From Colwellia marinimaniae (GTDB lineage: Bacteria > Pseudomonadota > Gammaproteobacteria > Enterobacterales > Alteromonadaceae), in NCBI RefSeq assembly GCF_002207865.1, contig NZ_BDQM01000003.1, positions 158,914-222,913 on the forward strand: a DNA stretch of 64,000 nucleotides. The letters run 5' to 3'. This document shows positions 9,667-20,697 of the stretch, piece by piece. The translations under genes and the position numbers were made by a program. The notes below the pieces were generated by a model. It saw nothing but the letters and a program-made list of their open reading frames with translations. It did no database searches and was not told where the DNA came from. Every line of letters begins with the position of its first letter. Positions within the stretch are counted from its first letter, which is position 1.

Positions 9667-9690
9667 TTTCTATCCCTTTTTCAGTGAACC

Positions 9691-10254
9691 CTATGACGAC
9701 TTCTCTGTTATGTCATACAAGGTATAAGATAAAGTTAAGGTGTTAATATCTTCGGGTAACTCTACATCGACATAAAACTGCAAGGTCATTTCAACTTCCT
9801 CTGCGGCCCTGAGCGGTTGTTGAGTAAAACAAAAACATTCAATTTTATGAAAATAATTTGCCGCTAAGCCAGGTGAAACTGACGGTACGGCTTGTGCGGT
9901 CATGTCATAACTTGCTTTGTTTTTTGCATAGAATGAAACCAGAGTAATTTCCCCTGGATGAACAGTTATTTCATTAATGACAGGCTCAAATATCCATGGA
10001 ATACCTTGGGCATTGCGGGTAATAAATTGCACGGTAACGGTACGAGACTTGTCAATAGTCGTGGCGGTATAAGCCACAGCCGTTTTATTCGTTTTGCCAT
10101 TTAAGCCGGTAATATCACAAAAAACATCATATAAAGGTACCAGGGCAAAACCAAAACCAAACATAGCAAGTACCACAAGTAGCAGTTTCTTTACCGTCTT
10201 GCTGTTGTTATTGCGGCTTTCAGTCGCCGCTTGGTTTTGCTCGGTATCATTCAT
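9691..10254 (-). CDS. ctaG: cytochrome c oxidase assembly protein CtaG/Cox11
   Basis: Cox11 delivers copper to the CuB site of subunit I. The 187-residue protein has one N-terminal membrane helix (KLLLVVLAMFGFGFALVPLYDVFCDITGLNGKT) and a periplasmic domain with the copper-binding CFCFTQQPL motif. FYAKNKASYDMTAQAVPSVSPGLAANYFHKIECFC is the usual region before this motif. It starts 1 nt after the coxA stop codon, so the two are probably translationally coupled. Confidence 0.95.
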   Translation of the reverse strand: MNDTEQNQAATESRNNNSKTVKKLLLVVLAMFGFGFALVPLYDVFCDITGLNGKTNKTAVAYTATTIDKSRTVTVQFITRNAQGIPWIFEPVINEITVHPGEITLVSFYAKNKASYDMTAQAVPSVSPGLAANYFHKIECFCFTQQPLRAAEEVEMTLQFYVDVELPEDINTLTLSYTLYDITEKSS

Positions 10255-10255
10255 A

Positions 10256-11881
10256 TTATTTAATGCCCTGCGGTTCGATATTGTCTATGTCTTTTTGCGA
10301 GGGTGGTGTACTAAAAGTGTGATAAGGTGCTGGACTGGCTACTGTCCACTCTAAGCCTACGGCACCCTCCCAAGGTTTGGCGGCTGCTTTTTCGCCACCG
10401 CGAATACATTTGATCACTACCACTAAGAAAATCAATTGCGATAAACCAAAGGCAAAACCGCCAATGCTGACCCACTTATTAAAATCGGCAAATTGCAGGG
10501 CATAATCTGGAATTCTGCGCGGCATACCCGCTAAACCTAAAAAGTGCATGGGGAAAAATAATAAATTTACTGATATTAAGGAACACCAGAAGTGCCATTT
10601 ACTTAAGGTATCGTTGTACATATGGCCGGTCCATTTAGGTAACCAATAATAGGCACCAGCATAAATTGAAAATAATGAGCCAGTAACCAGCACATAATGA
10701 AAGTGAGCAACAACAAAGTAAGTATCATGATATTGAAAATCAACGGGGGTCATGGCTAACATCAAGCCTGAAAAACCGCCTATGGTGAATAAAATAACAA
10801 AGGCGATGGAAAACAGCATAGGTGTTTCAAAGCTTAATGAGCCGCGCCACATGGTTGCTACCCAGTTAAAGACTTTCACCCCCGTTGGAACCGCAATGAG
10901 CATGGTGCAATACATAAAGAACAGCTCACCAAATAATGGCATGCCGGTGGTGAACATATGGTGTGCCCAAACAATAAATGACAGTAAAGCAATGGATGAG
11001 GTGGCATAAACCATTGAGCTATAGCCGAATAATCTTTTTCGAGAAAAAGTGGGGATAGTGGTGGAGACAATGCCAAAGGCTGGCAATATCATGATATACA
11101 CTTCCGGGTGGCCAAAGAACCAAAAAATATGTTGAAACATCACCGGATCACCACCACCAGCGGCATTAAAAAAGCTGGTACCGAAATAGGTATCGGTCAG
11201 TAGCATGGTGACCAAACCCGCGAGTACGGGCATAACTGCAATCAATAAATAGGCAGTAATGAAAAAAGTCCAGACAAATAACGGCATTTTCATGTAAGTC
11301 ATACCTGGGGCACGCATGTTCATTATGGTAACAACAATATTAATTGCCCCCATAATGGAAGATATCCCCATAATATGAATAGCAAAAACGAAAAATGCAG
11401 TACTGCCGTTAGAATAGGTGGTCGATAATGGTGCGTAGAAGGTCCAACCAAAATTGGGTGCACCGCTGTCCATAAAAAATGTACTCAGTAAAATGATAAA
11501 AGCAAAAGGTAAAATCCAAAAACTCCAGTTATTCATGCGCGGCAGTGCCATATCTGGCGCCCCTATCATCATAGGTATCATCCAGTTAGCAAAGCCGGTA
11601 AAGGCGGGCATAATTGCGCCAAACACCATAATCAAACCGTGCACTGTGGTTAATTGGTTAAAAAAATCAGGTTCAACTAATTGTAAACCAGGCTGGAATA
11701 GTTCAGCACGGATCACCATTGCCATGGCGCCGCCGGTTAAAAACATAATAAAAGAAAACCATAAATAAAGTGTGCCGATATCTTTATGGTTAGTGGTATA
11801 GAGCCAGCGTTTTATGCCAGTCATTTTATGCTCAACATGATGTTCGTCGTGCGAATCTTGTTCTATAACGTCTGTAGTCAT
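10256..11881 (-). CDS. coxA: cytochrome c oxidase subunit I (aa3-type)
   Basis: This catalytic subunit carries heme a and the heme a3-CuB site, reduces oxygen and pumps protons. Twelve membrane helices are expected. WFFGHPEVYIMILPAFGIVS gives the CuB histidine and the glutamate typical of A-type oxidases; HDTYFVVAHFHYVLVTGS gives the heme ligands, and WAHHMFTTGMP the CuB histidine pair. The frame is open to 11914, but those extra codons (MMLLVRSRGYK) overlap coxB. The ATG at 11881 (MTTDVIEQDSHDEHH) has a purine-rich stretch upstream and lies 10 nt after coxB. Length is 541 residues. Confidence 0.96.
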   Translation of the reverse strand: MTTDVIEQDSHDEHHVEHKMTGIKRWLYTTNHKDIGTLYLWFSFIMFLTGGAMAMVIRAELFQPGLQLVEPDFFNQLTTVHGLIMVFGAIMPAFTGFANWMIPMMIGAPDMALPRMNNWSFWILPFAFIILLSTFFMDSGAPNFGWTFYAPLSTTYSNGSTAFFVFAIHIMGISSIMGAINIVVTIMNMRAPGMTYMKMPLFVWTFFITAYLLIAVMPVLAGLVTMLLTDTYFGTSFFNAAGGGDPVMFQHIFWFFGHPEVYIMILPAFGIVSTTIPTFSRKRLFGYSSMVYATSSIALLSFIVWAHHMFTTGMPLFGELFFMYCTMLIAVPTGVKVFNWVATMWRGSLSFETPMLFSIAFVILFTIGGFSGLMLAMTPVDFQYHDTYFVVAHFHYVLVTGSLFSIYAGAYYWLPKWTGHMYNDTLSKWHFWCSLISVNLLFFPMHFLGLAGMPRRIPDYALQFADFNKWVSIGGFAFGLSQLIFLVVVIKCIRGGEKAAAKPWEGAVGLEWTVASPAPYHTFSTPPSQKDIDNIEPQGIK

Positions 11882-11891
11882 TTTATATCCC

Positions 11892-13463
11892 CTACTTCGC
11901 ACTAGCAGCATCAACAGCTGCAGGTTGTACTAAATCACCAGTATTATTTCCCCAAGCATTACGCTCATAAGTCACAACTGCGGCTATTTCGGTTTTGGTT
12001 AATTGACTACCAAAAGCAGTCATGGCAGCATTTTTCTTACTACCGTTAATCACCATATCTAAATGAACAGTAATATCTCCCGTCGCAATCACACTGCCTT
12101 TAAGCGCAGGAAATGCCGGAGGTAAGCCTGCCCCTGTCGGTTGATGACAGGCAACACAAGCTTTTAAGTAGACTTTTTCGCCCATTGTCATTAATTCATC
12201 ATGGCTATACACTTTAGATAAATCCTCTACTGGTACTTCTTCAGTTATTATCTCTACCGCTTCTTCAACTGCAGTTTCAATTGCTAATGATGCTGTGGCC
12301 TCTTGTGCTTTACCTTCAACAGAAGAGGCAACAGCAGACTTTACATCAGATGCTTGCACTAAATCACCGGTATTATTGCCCCAAGCATTACGCTCATAAG
12401 TGATCACCGCAGCTAGCTCTTTTAAACTTAATTGCTTGCCATAGGCTTGCATGCCCGTGCCTGTTTTACCGTTAAACACTATATTGATGTGATCTTGTAT
12501 TGTGCCTGTGGTAGTTATTGGACTGCCTTTTAGGGCCGGGAAGGCTGGCGGTAAACCTAAACCAGATGGCTGATGACATGCGGAGCAGTAGGCGGTGTAA
12601 GTTGTTTTGCCTAATTGCATCAGCTCTGCTTTAGACATGGCAGTAGTTAACGAGGCTTGTTCAGCACTGGCTGCTTGGGCGATACGTTGCTGTTGTTCAT
12701 TAAGCCAAATGTCATAATCTTCTGCTGATTTTACTTCCACAACTATGGGCATAAAACCATGATCTTTACCACATAACTCAGCACATTGGCCGCGGTAAAT
12801 ACCGGGTTCATCAACCCTAGTCCATGCCTCGTTGATAAAGCCTGGGTTAGCATCTTGTTTAATGGCAAAAGCAGGTACCCACCAAGAATGGATGACATCA
12901 TCTGAGGTTATTAGAAAGCGCACCTTTTTATTGGCGGGTATCACCAGAGGTTTATCAACTTCAAGTAAATAGTGCTCGCCCTTAATAGCAGTAGTTTCTT
13001 GTTGGTTTTGATACTGTTCGGGTGGGGTCGACAGGACAGAGTAATATTCGATATCTTGATCAAAATATTTGTAATGCCATTTCCATTGGGAGCCGGTTAT
13101 TTGAATGGTAACATCAGAATTAGTGTTGTCTTCCATAGCGATTAAGGTGGTAGTTGCTGGTACTGCCATGGCGATTAGAATAACAATAGGTATTGCCGTC
13201 CATAATATTTCCACCTTGGTACTTTCATGAAAGTCAGCGGCTTTTGCCCCTTTAGACTTTCGATGAAAAGCCATGGACCAAAACATTGCACCAAAAACTA
13301 TTACGCCAATTGCGGTACAAATCCAAAGTACCAGCATATGTAAATCATAGACATCTCTGCTAACGGCAGTAACCCCTTTTGTCAGGTTTAACTGCATTTC
13401 TGCCCAGGCTGAATTGGTAAATAGGCTGACCAACACTAGCCAAATTAGCTTATGTTTCCCCAC
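11892..13463 (-). CDS. coxB: cytochrome c oxidase subunit II with two fused cytochrome c domains
   Basis: Subunit II accepts electrons from cytochrome c through CuA. Order of parts: signal peptide, two membrane helices, cupredoxin domain with CuA motif CAELCGKDHGFM (about residues 227-238), then two cytochrome c domains with CSACH near 292 and CVACH near 434, joined by an acidic linker (EEAVEIITEEVPVEDL). The two domains are nearly copies, both ending TYERNAWGNNTGDLVQ, so they arose by tandem duplication. Start choice: the frame is open to a GTG at 13523, but a GTG at 13463 has AGGAG 7 nt upstream and gives a perfect signal peptide (GKHKLIWLVLVSLF...SAWA). This gives 523 residues. It heads the oxidase operon. 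Confidence 0.95.
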   Translation of the reverse strand: MGKHKLIWLVLVSLFTNSAWAEMQLNLTKGVTAVSRDVYDLHMLVLWICTAIGVIVFGAMFWSMAFHRKSKGAKAADFHESTKVEILWTAIPIVILIAMAVPATTTLIAMEDNTNSDVTIQITGSQWKWHYKYFDQDIEYYSVLSTPPEQYQNQQETTAIKGEHYLLEVDKPLVIPANKKVRFLITSDDVIHSWWVPAFAIKQDANPGFINEAWTRVDEPGIYRGQCAELCGKDHGFMPIVVEVKSAEDYDIWLNEQQQRIAQAASAEQASLTTAMSKAELMQLGKTTYTAYCSACHQPSGLGLPPAFPALKGSPITTTGTIQDHINIVFNGKTGTGMQAYGKQLSLKELAAVITYERNAWGNNTGDLVQASDVKSAVASSVEGKAQEATASLAIETAVEEAVEIITEEVPVEDLSKVYSHDELMTMGEKVYLKACVACHQPTGAGLPPAFPALKGSVIATGDITVHLDMVINGSKKNAAMTAFGSQLTKTEIAAVVTYERNAWGNNTGDLVQPAAVDAASAK

Positions 13464-13544
13464 ACGGCATCTCCTCTTGGTAATCATAGAGAACAGATGT
13501 GCAGCAAAGTACTTCATAACCACTGAACTGAATATCTGTAGTTT

Positions 13545-13808
13545 ATACCAACAAGAATAATTAACTGGTCAACTTAGAACTTCATTAGCTAGCTTAGAAC
13601 AATCAAAATGACTTAAACATAGGATTCTATATTTTATTCATTTTGGGATGTTATTAGTTTGCTAATGAGCTCCCCAAGGGCGAGTTTAAAAGGCATATAT
13701 GCGGCGTTATTGATTTTGACAAGGGAATAACCATTCTCTTCAATCAATGCCTTGCCTCTAAGCCTTTTAATTCTCGCTAAGTGATCACTTACTTAATCTT
13801 GTTGGTAT
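13545..13808. repeat. 264-bp MITE-like element with ATACCAACAAG ends
   Basis: Inverted ends ATACCAACAAGAATAA (left) and the complement of CTTGTTGGTAT preceded by TTAAT (right) match at 11 of 11 outer positions. Similarity continues inward with gaps (left AACTGGTCAACTTAG, right AAGTGATCACTTAG). There is no open frame of note inside. The right half contains a palindromic AAGTGATCACTT. The element lies about 80 bp upstream of the coxB start, so it sits in or next to the oxidase promoter region. It is probably a non-autonomous mobile element or remnant; its family was not identified. Confidence 0.55.
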
Positions 13809-13833
13809 TAATTATTATTTTTAAACTAACAAT

Positions 13834-13912
13834 ATCTCGGTTTAGCCACGGTTTCGCGATGGTGAACGATTGATGGCGAATAAACAATACCCTTGGGTAT
13901 TCCTCCCGAGAT
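13834..13912. other. nested inverted repeats upstream of cox operon
   Basis: ATCTCGG at 13834-13840 pairs with CCGAGAT at 13906-13912, and inside lies the palindrome AATACCC-TT-GGGTATT (13886-13901). The arms are exact but the loop is long. It may be an operator or relic of another repeat. The rest of the gap between coxB and lexA, apart from the 264-bp element and the lexA terminator, holds nothing I recognise. Confidence 0.35.
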
Positions 13913-14215
13913 CAGGTTAATTATTGACGTGAAGAGTAATCTGGCATGGCACTATAAATTTAGTGTGACAGTATTAGCACATTGACGTCTTTTTATTCTT
14001 TTTATGTTCGTTTTATATGCGTTACTGTTAATAGGATTACGCTAAAATTCGATCGAGGTCAAATATTTTATAGCTAAGTAATTATAAAAAAGTCATTCAA
14101 TTCAATGGAGTAATAGCTCTAAAGCCTGTGTGAGCTATACGGGAAGTAGCTTTGTTAAAGATAAGAGGGGCATTAAAAAATAGTAGCGAGGGGGAAAATA
14201 AATTTATTAGCTTGA

Positions 14216-14274
14216 AGAAAAAAAAGCACCATAATTACTGCCAATGCTATTATTGGTAAGGGTAATTATGGCGC
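14216..14274 (-). terminator. strong terminator of lexA
   Basis: Read on the minus strand, GCGCCATAATTAC pairs with GTAATTATGGTGC (one G-T pair), with an inner CCAAT/ATTGG stem, followed by eight T residues. It lies about 50 nt past the lexA stop and should end lexA transcription before the oxidase operon's upstream region. Confidence 0.8.
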
Positions 14275-14323
14275 TTGTTATATTAGGGATTAAGCACACT
14301 AGCTTGCCTAGTTTTTGTGCATT

Positions 14324-14959
14324 TTACATCCAACTACCACTGCGGATGATACCAACGGCAATACCTTCAATATGAAACTCTTGCTTGCTTAGATCAACTT
14401 TAATGGGCGAAAACTCTGCATTTTCAGCATGTAAATAAACAATATTGCCTTCACGTTTATAACGTTTTACCGTGACCTCGTCTTCAACTCGGGCAACAAT
14501 CACTTGGCCATTTTGTACATCAGTGGTTTGATGTACCGCCAGTAAATCACCATCTAAAATACCAATATCTTTCATGCTTTCGCCATTAACACGTAAGAGA
14601 TAATCAGCGGCTGGGTGGAATACATTGCCATCCATTTTATAATGCTCTTCAATATGTTCTTGCGCCAAAATAGGTTCACCGGCAGCAACACGGCCAATAA
14701 GCGGTAAACCCTCGGGCTCTAAAAACTCTTCAACTAAGCGAATACCACGAGAAGTGCCGGCAAGCATTTCAATATAGCCTTTTTTTGCTAAGGCTTTTAA
14801 GTGCTCTTCAGCGGCATTTGCTGATTTAAAACCAAAAAATTTAGCAATTTCGGCTCGAGTTGGCGGCATGCCAGTGTCTTTGATTTTATCTTTGATTAAA
14901 TCATAAATTTGCTTCTGGCGGTTAGTCAGCGGGCGTAATTCGGTTGTTGAATTTATCAT
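14324..14959 (-). CDS. lexA: SOS repressor LexA
   Basis: LexA represses SOS genes and cleaves itself when RecA forms filaments on single-stranded DNA. The 211-residue protein has an N-terminal winged-helix domain ([23 protein letters not shown]) and a C-terminal latent protease domain. The cleavage site is A93-G94 in GRVAAGEP, and the catalytic dyad is S128 (NGESMKDIG) and K165 (EVTVKRYK). The ATG at 14959 has AGG about 8 nt upstream. Two perfect SOS boxes just upstream show autoregulation. No dinF follows; the next minus-strand gene is coxB, beyond a strong terminator. Confidence 0.97.
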   Translation of the reverse strand: MINSTTELRPLTNRQKQIYDLIKDKIKDTGMPPTRAEIAKFFGFKSANAAEEHLKALAKKGYIEMLAGTSRGIRLVEEFLEPEGLPLIGRVAAGEPILAQEHIEEHYKMDGNVFHPAADYLLRVNGESMKDIGILDGDLLAVHQTTDVQNGQVIVARVEDEVTVKRYKREGNIVYLHAENAEFSPIKVDLSKQEFHIEGIAVGIIRSGSWM

Positions 14960-14968
14960 AGCATTAGC

Positions 14969-14984
14969 CTGTAAATTTACACAG
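14969..14984 (-). promoter_or_regulatory. LexA-binding SOS box 1
   Basis: CTGTAAATTTACACAG is a perfect CTGT-N8-ACAG palindrome, 10 nt upstream of the lexA start, so bound LexA would block its own transcription or early elongation. Confidence 0.92.
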
Positions 14985-14989
14985 TATTA

Positions 14990-15005
14990 CTGTTAGTATA
15001 TACAG
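14990..15005 (-). promoter_or_regulatory. LexA-binding SOS box 2
   Basis: CTGTTAGTATATACAG is a second perfect CTGT-N8-ACAG site, 21 bp from the first (two helical turns). The same tandem layout is known upstream of E. coli lexA. It lies only 8 bp from the stop codon of the HutD/Ves-like gene. Confidence 0.92.
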
Positions 15006-15012
15006 GATTATT

Positions 15013-15618
15013 TTAAAGGCAAGCATTTACTTTTAGTTGCATAATAATCATATTCTTACCGCTAATGCTGACATTTAATAACTGCGAATTTTCTGGAGAA
15101 TTTTTTGCTTGTAACTTAACTAGATGACCAACAGGCACGGTGCAATCTTTACCTTCGGCGGTGTTAACCATCATGGTGTCAGTGAGGCTATAAGCAAACA
15201 GTAAGCTATCAGCTAGCAAGGCAAGGGTGACATTTTGTCGCTCACTATAGCAATTCACCTCAGCTGAAAATGCTGTTTGTTTAGTCATGATATTGAAGTC
15301 TTTTATGCCGCCATTAAGCAAAGAACCATGAGTTTTATTGGCGCCATCAAAATGGGCTATATCCAGTAATTGTATTAACTTATCTACATCGCCATTACGA
15401 TGGTCTAGTGTCAAACCTGCACCTTCGATTAAGACTAAATTACGTTGATAACCAGAAAAATTTGAAAAGTCGCCGTCATTTACCACGCTGGCGATACTTA
15501 ACCGCCAAGCAAAATCATCTAAATTACCACCATCGCTAATGGCTAATTCTGTGGTGTGACCTAAACCATTTTTCCAGGGGATTGTTTTGAATTCATTTGG
15601 CGAGATTAACGTTATCAC
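15013..15618 (-). CDS. HutD/Ves family protein
   Basis: A 201-residue cupin-fold protein of the HutD/Ves family. The diagnostic N-terminus is present: FKTIPWKNGLGHTTELAI followed by FAWRLSIASVVNDGDFSNFSGYQRNLVLIEG. E. coli Ves is cold-inducible and HutD accompanies histidine-use genes in other bacteria; the molecular role of the family is not established. No hut genes are nearby. The gene runs into the SOS boxes of lexA, but with its own stop it is not evidently part of the SOS unit. Confidence 0.85.
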   Translation of the reverse strand: MITLISPNEFKTIPWKNGLGHTTELAISDGGNLDDFAWRLSIASVVNDGDFSNFSGYQRNLVLIEGAGLTLDHRNGDVDKLIQLLDIAHFDGANKTHGSLLNGGIKDFNIMTKQTAFSAEVNCYSERQNVTLALLADSLLFAYSLTDTMMVNTAEGKDCTVPVGHLVKLQAKNSPENSQLLNVSISGKNMIIMQLKVNACL

Positions 15619-15664
15619 TAGTATTACCTTAGGACTAATTGCTGTTGGGCAGTTATTTTATCTT

Positions 15665-16022
15665 ATACCCGTCACCATTCAAAGTTCTCGATTTCAGTGG
15701 GAATTAATATGGCTTTAGGCAAGGCAAATAATTGCAGCATAGTCACTCTATGGTTTCATTATTTAACGCGGTATAAAGTCATGTTAAACCCATCGAAGAA
15801 GCGTTTGAGCAACATCACTTCATCGTTGCTGTGACTTATAATGACGCTGCATGGATGCAGCTTATTAGAGAATGCAGACGGTACAGGAAGTACCTTATAC
15901 GGATAATGCAGGAGCAATTATCCTGAGTATATTCTCCTGAACAACCATTATTTCATCACAGCGCCTTGAATTGAAATTGCTCAAGCACTCTGAAACATGC
16001 ATCTTGAATGGTAACGGGTATA
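15665..16022. repeat. 358-bp element with ATACCCGTYACCATTCAA terminal inverted repeats
   Basis: The left end reads ATACCCGTCACCATTCAAAG and the right end, reversed, reads ATACCCGTTACCATTCAAGA; 17 of the first 18 positions agree. No substantial frame is present inside. The interior has several small inverted repeats, such as GGATAATGC...GCAATTATCC. A solitary end copy lies at 4494-4513. I interpret it as a non-autonomous MITE-like element inserted between the HutD-like gene and the thiamine operon leader. Confidence 0.6.
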
Positions 16023-16138
16023 TGCTCAGTTATTGGCAATATTTTATCATCTTGTTTTTATATTAGTATTTGCTTGCTAACATGTGCATGCCCACGTTAG
16101 AATCAGCTCACGTTTTGTTAGCCTCGCTAGCAAAACAA

Positions 16139-16224
16139 TACTTGTCGGAGTGCCAAAGGCTGAGATCGCGTAAGCGGGATCCGTAAAACCTGATCAGATT
16201 AATATCTGCGTAGGAAACAAGAGA
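16139..16224 (+). ncRNA. TPP riboswitch (THI element)
   Basis: The conserved THI-box parts appear in order: ACTTGTCGGAGTGCC, GGCTGAGATCG, GGGATCCG, AACCTGATCAG, TAATATCTGCGTAGGAAACAAG (last part given in pieces 16201-16221). The outer CTTGT/ACAAG stem closes the structure. It lies about 125 nt upstream of thiC and should shut down expression of the operon when thiamine pyrophosphate is plentiful, by transcription or translation control; no clear intrinsic terminator was identified in the leader. Confidence 0.95.
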
Positions 16225-16293
16225 GAGTAATTTTCTTTCATACAAGCCTAGTGCTTACCATGTAGAACAAAGCTCTTTTTGCCTCATCTTTAG

Positions 16294-18324
<2,031 letters not shown>

Positions 18325-18336
18325 CTCAACCTAGTC

Positions 18337-18391
18337 ATATCCGAAGGTTCTGAGCGGATATCCATTGACTGCCCGAACAAATGCTTCGGGC
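18337..18391 (+). other. two intercistronic hairpins between thiC and thiO
   Basis: ATATCCG at 18337-18343 pairs with CGGATAT at 18355-18361, and GCCCGAA at 18371-18377 pairs with TTCGGGC at 18385-18391. Neither has a T-run, so they are not intrinsic terminators. They may be RNA-processing or stability elements that protect the upstream thiC message. Confidence 0.45.
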
Positions 18392-18439
18392 ATGTCAATA
18401 CTATGCTTTAGACATAAAAAGATTTTAGGCAGATAAACC

Positions 18440-19624
18440 ATGAATATTGCCATTGTTGGCGCAGGATTGATGGGACGATTACTCGCCCTGTCCTTACTTC
18501 GTAATGAGCAGCTTAGAGGTGAACAGCTTCGACAAAAACAGTCTCAAAGCGTAACCATTACTTTATTTGATAAAGATAATAAACTCGCCCACCAGAGTGC
18601 CGCCTATGCTGCCGCAGGTTTATTAACACCATTAGGTGAGTCACTTCATTGTTCACCTAATATTGTTAGTATGGGTTTTGAGTCATTAGGTTTATGGCCG
18701 ACTTTGCTTGATAGTTTGCATGAACATACCTTTTTTCAACAAACTGGCGCCATCATGGTCAGTCATGAGCAAGATAAAGGTGACTATCAGCGCTTTGTTA
18801 GGCACTTAAAAAACAACTATCCGGAGCAAGTATCATATTCGCTAAATCGAGCTGAATTACTTGAATTAGAACCTGAAATAGGCCGTAGTTTTAACCACGC
18901 TTTGTACCTGCCACAAGAAGGGCAACTGGGTAATCGCCGTTTATTAGTGGCTCTGCGTAAGCAGTTGGCAAAAGAAAGCCCACACGCCAGTACAGGCAAT
19001 AGGCTTAACTGGTTAAGTGAATGCCAGGTGGTAGGTATTGATGTCGGTGAGCACAGGAGTAAAGTGACCTACCTTCAAGGAAGTGAAAAGCACAGCCAGA
19101 GTTTTGATTTAGTGATTGATTGTCGAGGTACCGGCGCAACGAACAATAATAGTAATAGTGCTTGTGCTCCATTAGCGGACTTACGTTCGGTTAGGGGCGA
19201 GCTGTTTCAGCTGTTTGCACCCGAGGTCAATATTTCTCGGCCAGTAAGGTTGATGCATCCTAGATATCAGCTTTATATTGCGCCCAAGGGCAAAGGTTTT
19301 TATGTGGTGGGTGCAACTGAAATTGAAAGCGATGATGATTCACCTATGACAGTACGCTCGGCAATGGAACTATTAAGCGCAGCTTATAGTGTGCACCCTG
19401 GTTTTGCTGAAGCGAATATTCGTCAACACGTTAGCCAATGCAGGCCAGCCTTTAGTGATAATCAGCCTAAAATCACCGTGCAAGATACACTTATTCAAGT
19501 AAATGGTTTGTTTCGCCATGGATTTTTGATAGCCCCCGTGGTGCTTAAACAAACACTGGCGGTTATTGAAAACAGCATAAATAATACCGAAACAGCTTTA
19601 CCTTATGCTGACTTATTCTCATGA
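18440..19624 (+). CDS. thiO: glycine oxidase ThiO-like FAD oxidoreductase
   Basis: This 394-residue DAO-family flavoprotein has the N-terminal FAD-binding motif IAIVGAGLMGRLLAL and a C-terminal GLFRHGFLIAP segment usual in glycine/sarcosine oxidases. ThiO oxidises glycine to dehydroglycine for thiazole synthesis under aerobic conditions, replacing ThiH. Placement between thiC and thiS supports the role. A run rich in Q/R/E (about residues 24-40) is an insertion after the FAD motif. No thiH or thiF is seen in the window, so ThiS adenylylation must be supplied from elsewhere. Confidence 0.85.
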   Translation: MNIAIVGAGLMGRLLALSLLRNEQLRGEQLRQKQSQSVTITLFDKDNKLAHQSAAYAAAGLLTPLGESLHCSPNIVSMGFESLGLWPTLLDSLHEHTFFQQTGAIMVSHEQDKGDYQRFVRHLKNNYPEQVSYSLNRAELLELEPEIGRSFNHALYLPQEGQLGNRRLLVALRKQLAKESPHASTGNRLNWLSECQVVGIDVGEHRSKVTYLQGSEKHSQSFDLVIDCRGTGATNNNSNSACAPLADLRSVRGELFQLFAPEVNISRPVRLMHPRYQLYIAPKGKGFYVVGATEIESDDDSPMTVRSAMELLSAAYSVHPGFAEANIRQHVSQCRPAFSDNQPKITVQDTLIQVNGLFRHGFLIAPVVLKQTLAVIENSINNTETALPYADLFS

Positions 19625-19684
19625 ATAGTTGCCGGTAAATGTTACCTATAATAACTAGACAAGAATCAATATAAAGAATCTCCT

Positions 19685-19897
19685 ATGAACATTCATATTA
19701 ACGGAAAAGCGTACGCGTTAGGCCATGAAAACCATATTAGTATTACTTCGGCGTTAACTTTGCATTTTATTGAGCCGCAACAGAGCACTTTTGCCGTGGC
19801 ACTTAACGGTGATTTTGTTGGTAAAACAGATTACGACACCACCATGGTGAAAAATGGTGATAGTCTCGATGTCTTACAGCCTATTCAAGGAGGCTAA
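19685..19897 (+). CDS. thiS: sulfur carrier protein ThiS
   Basis: A 70-residue ubiquitin-like protein ending in QGG, where the terminal GlyGly is adenylylated and thiocarboxylated to donate sulfur to the thiazole ring. The start is [13 protein letters not shown], and [15 protein letters not shown] is the usual C-terminus. It ends 5 nt before thiG, whose product uses it, with AAGGAGG overlapping the final codons as the thiG ribosome-binding site. Confidence 0.93.
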   Translation: MNIHINGKAYALGHENHISITSALTLHFIEPQQSTFAVALNGDFVGKTDYDTTMVKNGDSLDVLQPIQGG

Positions 19898-19902
19898 ATT
19901 CA

Positions 19903-20697
19903 ATGTCATTGAATATCTACGGACAAAAATTAGAGAGTCGTTTACTGATTGGCAGCGCCTTGTATCCGTCACCACAAGTGATGAAAGAAGCGATTTTGGC
20001 CAGTGGCTCACAAGTGGTGACACTGTCGCTAAAGCGACAGAACCCAGCGGAAAAGTCGGGTCAACAAATTTGGCGTTATTTACAAGAAATAGTAAAACAA
20101 ACTGATGGGCATTTACTGCCAAATACAGCCGGCTGCAAAACAGCGAAAGAAGCGGTCACCTTGGCACATATGAGTCGTGAAATTTGTCAAACTGACTGGA
20201 TTAAGTTAGAGGTTATTGGTGACGATTATAACTTACAACCTGATCCTATTGAATTATTGTATGCCGCAGAACAGTTGATAAAAGATGGCTTTAAAGTACT
20301 GCCGTATTGCACCGATGACTTAGTCGTATGTCAGCGTCTGTATGACTTAGGCTGCCAAGTTATTATGCCTTGGGCCTCTCCCATTGGCACAGGAAAAGGC
20401 TTGATGAACCCTTATAACCTAGAGACCATTCGCTTTCGATTACCTGATGCTACCTTGATTTTAGATGCCGGTATCGGTAAACCCTCTGATGCATGTTTAG
20501 CGATGGAAATGGGCTATGATGGCGTATTACTCAATAGTGCGGTGGCACTGGCAGATAACCCAGTATTGATGGCAAAAGCTTTTGGCCAAGCACTGCAAGC
20601 AGGTGAGCAAGGTTATGTCGCCGGTATCATGGAGCAAAGACAGACCGCCCACCCGTCAACGCCGACGCTCGATACTCCATTCTGGCATCAGAATTAA
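19903..20697 (+). CDS. thiG: thiazole synthase ThiG
   Basis: This TIM-barrel enzyme condenses deoxyxylulose phosphate, dehydroglycine and ThiS thiocarboxylate into thiazole phosphate. Visible family features are the catalytic lysine K101 in [43 protein letters not shown] and [18 protein letters not shown]. It is 264 residues long and preceded by AGGAGG. It lies third from the end of the thi group, directly after thiS. Confidence 0.96.
   Translation: MSLNIYGQKLESRLLIGSALYPSPQVMKEAILASGSQVVTLSLKRQNPAEKSGQQIWRYLQEIVKQTDGHLLPNTAGCKTAKEAVTLAHMSREICQTDWIKLEVIGDDYNLQPDPIELLYAAEQLIKDGFKVLPYCTDDLVVCQRLYDLGCQVIMPWASPIGTGKGLMNPYNLETIRFRLPDATLILDAGIGKPSDACLAMEMGYDGVLLNSAVALADNPVLMAKAFGQALQAGEQGYVAGIMEQRQTAHPSTPTLDTPFWHQN

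Noticed and set aside
11882..11914. Upstream start for coxA (MMLLVRSRGYK extension)
   Set aside because: It overlaps coxB coding sequence and is not part of any CoxA N-terminus; the ATG at 11881 fits.
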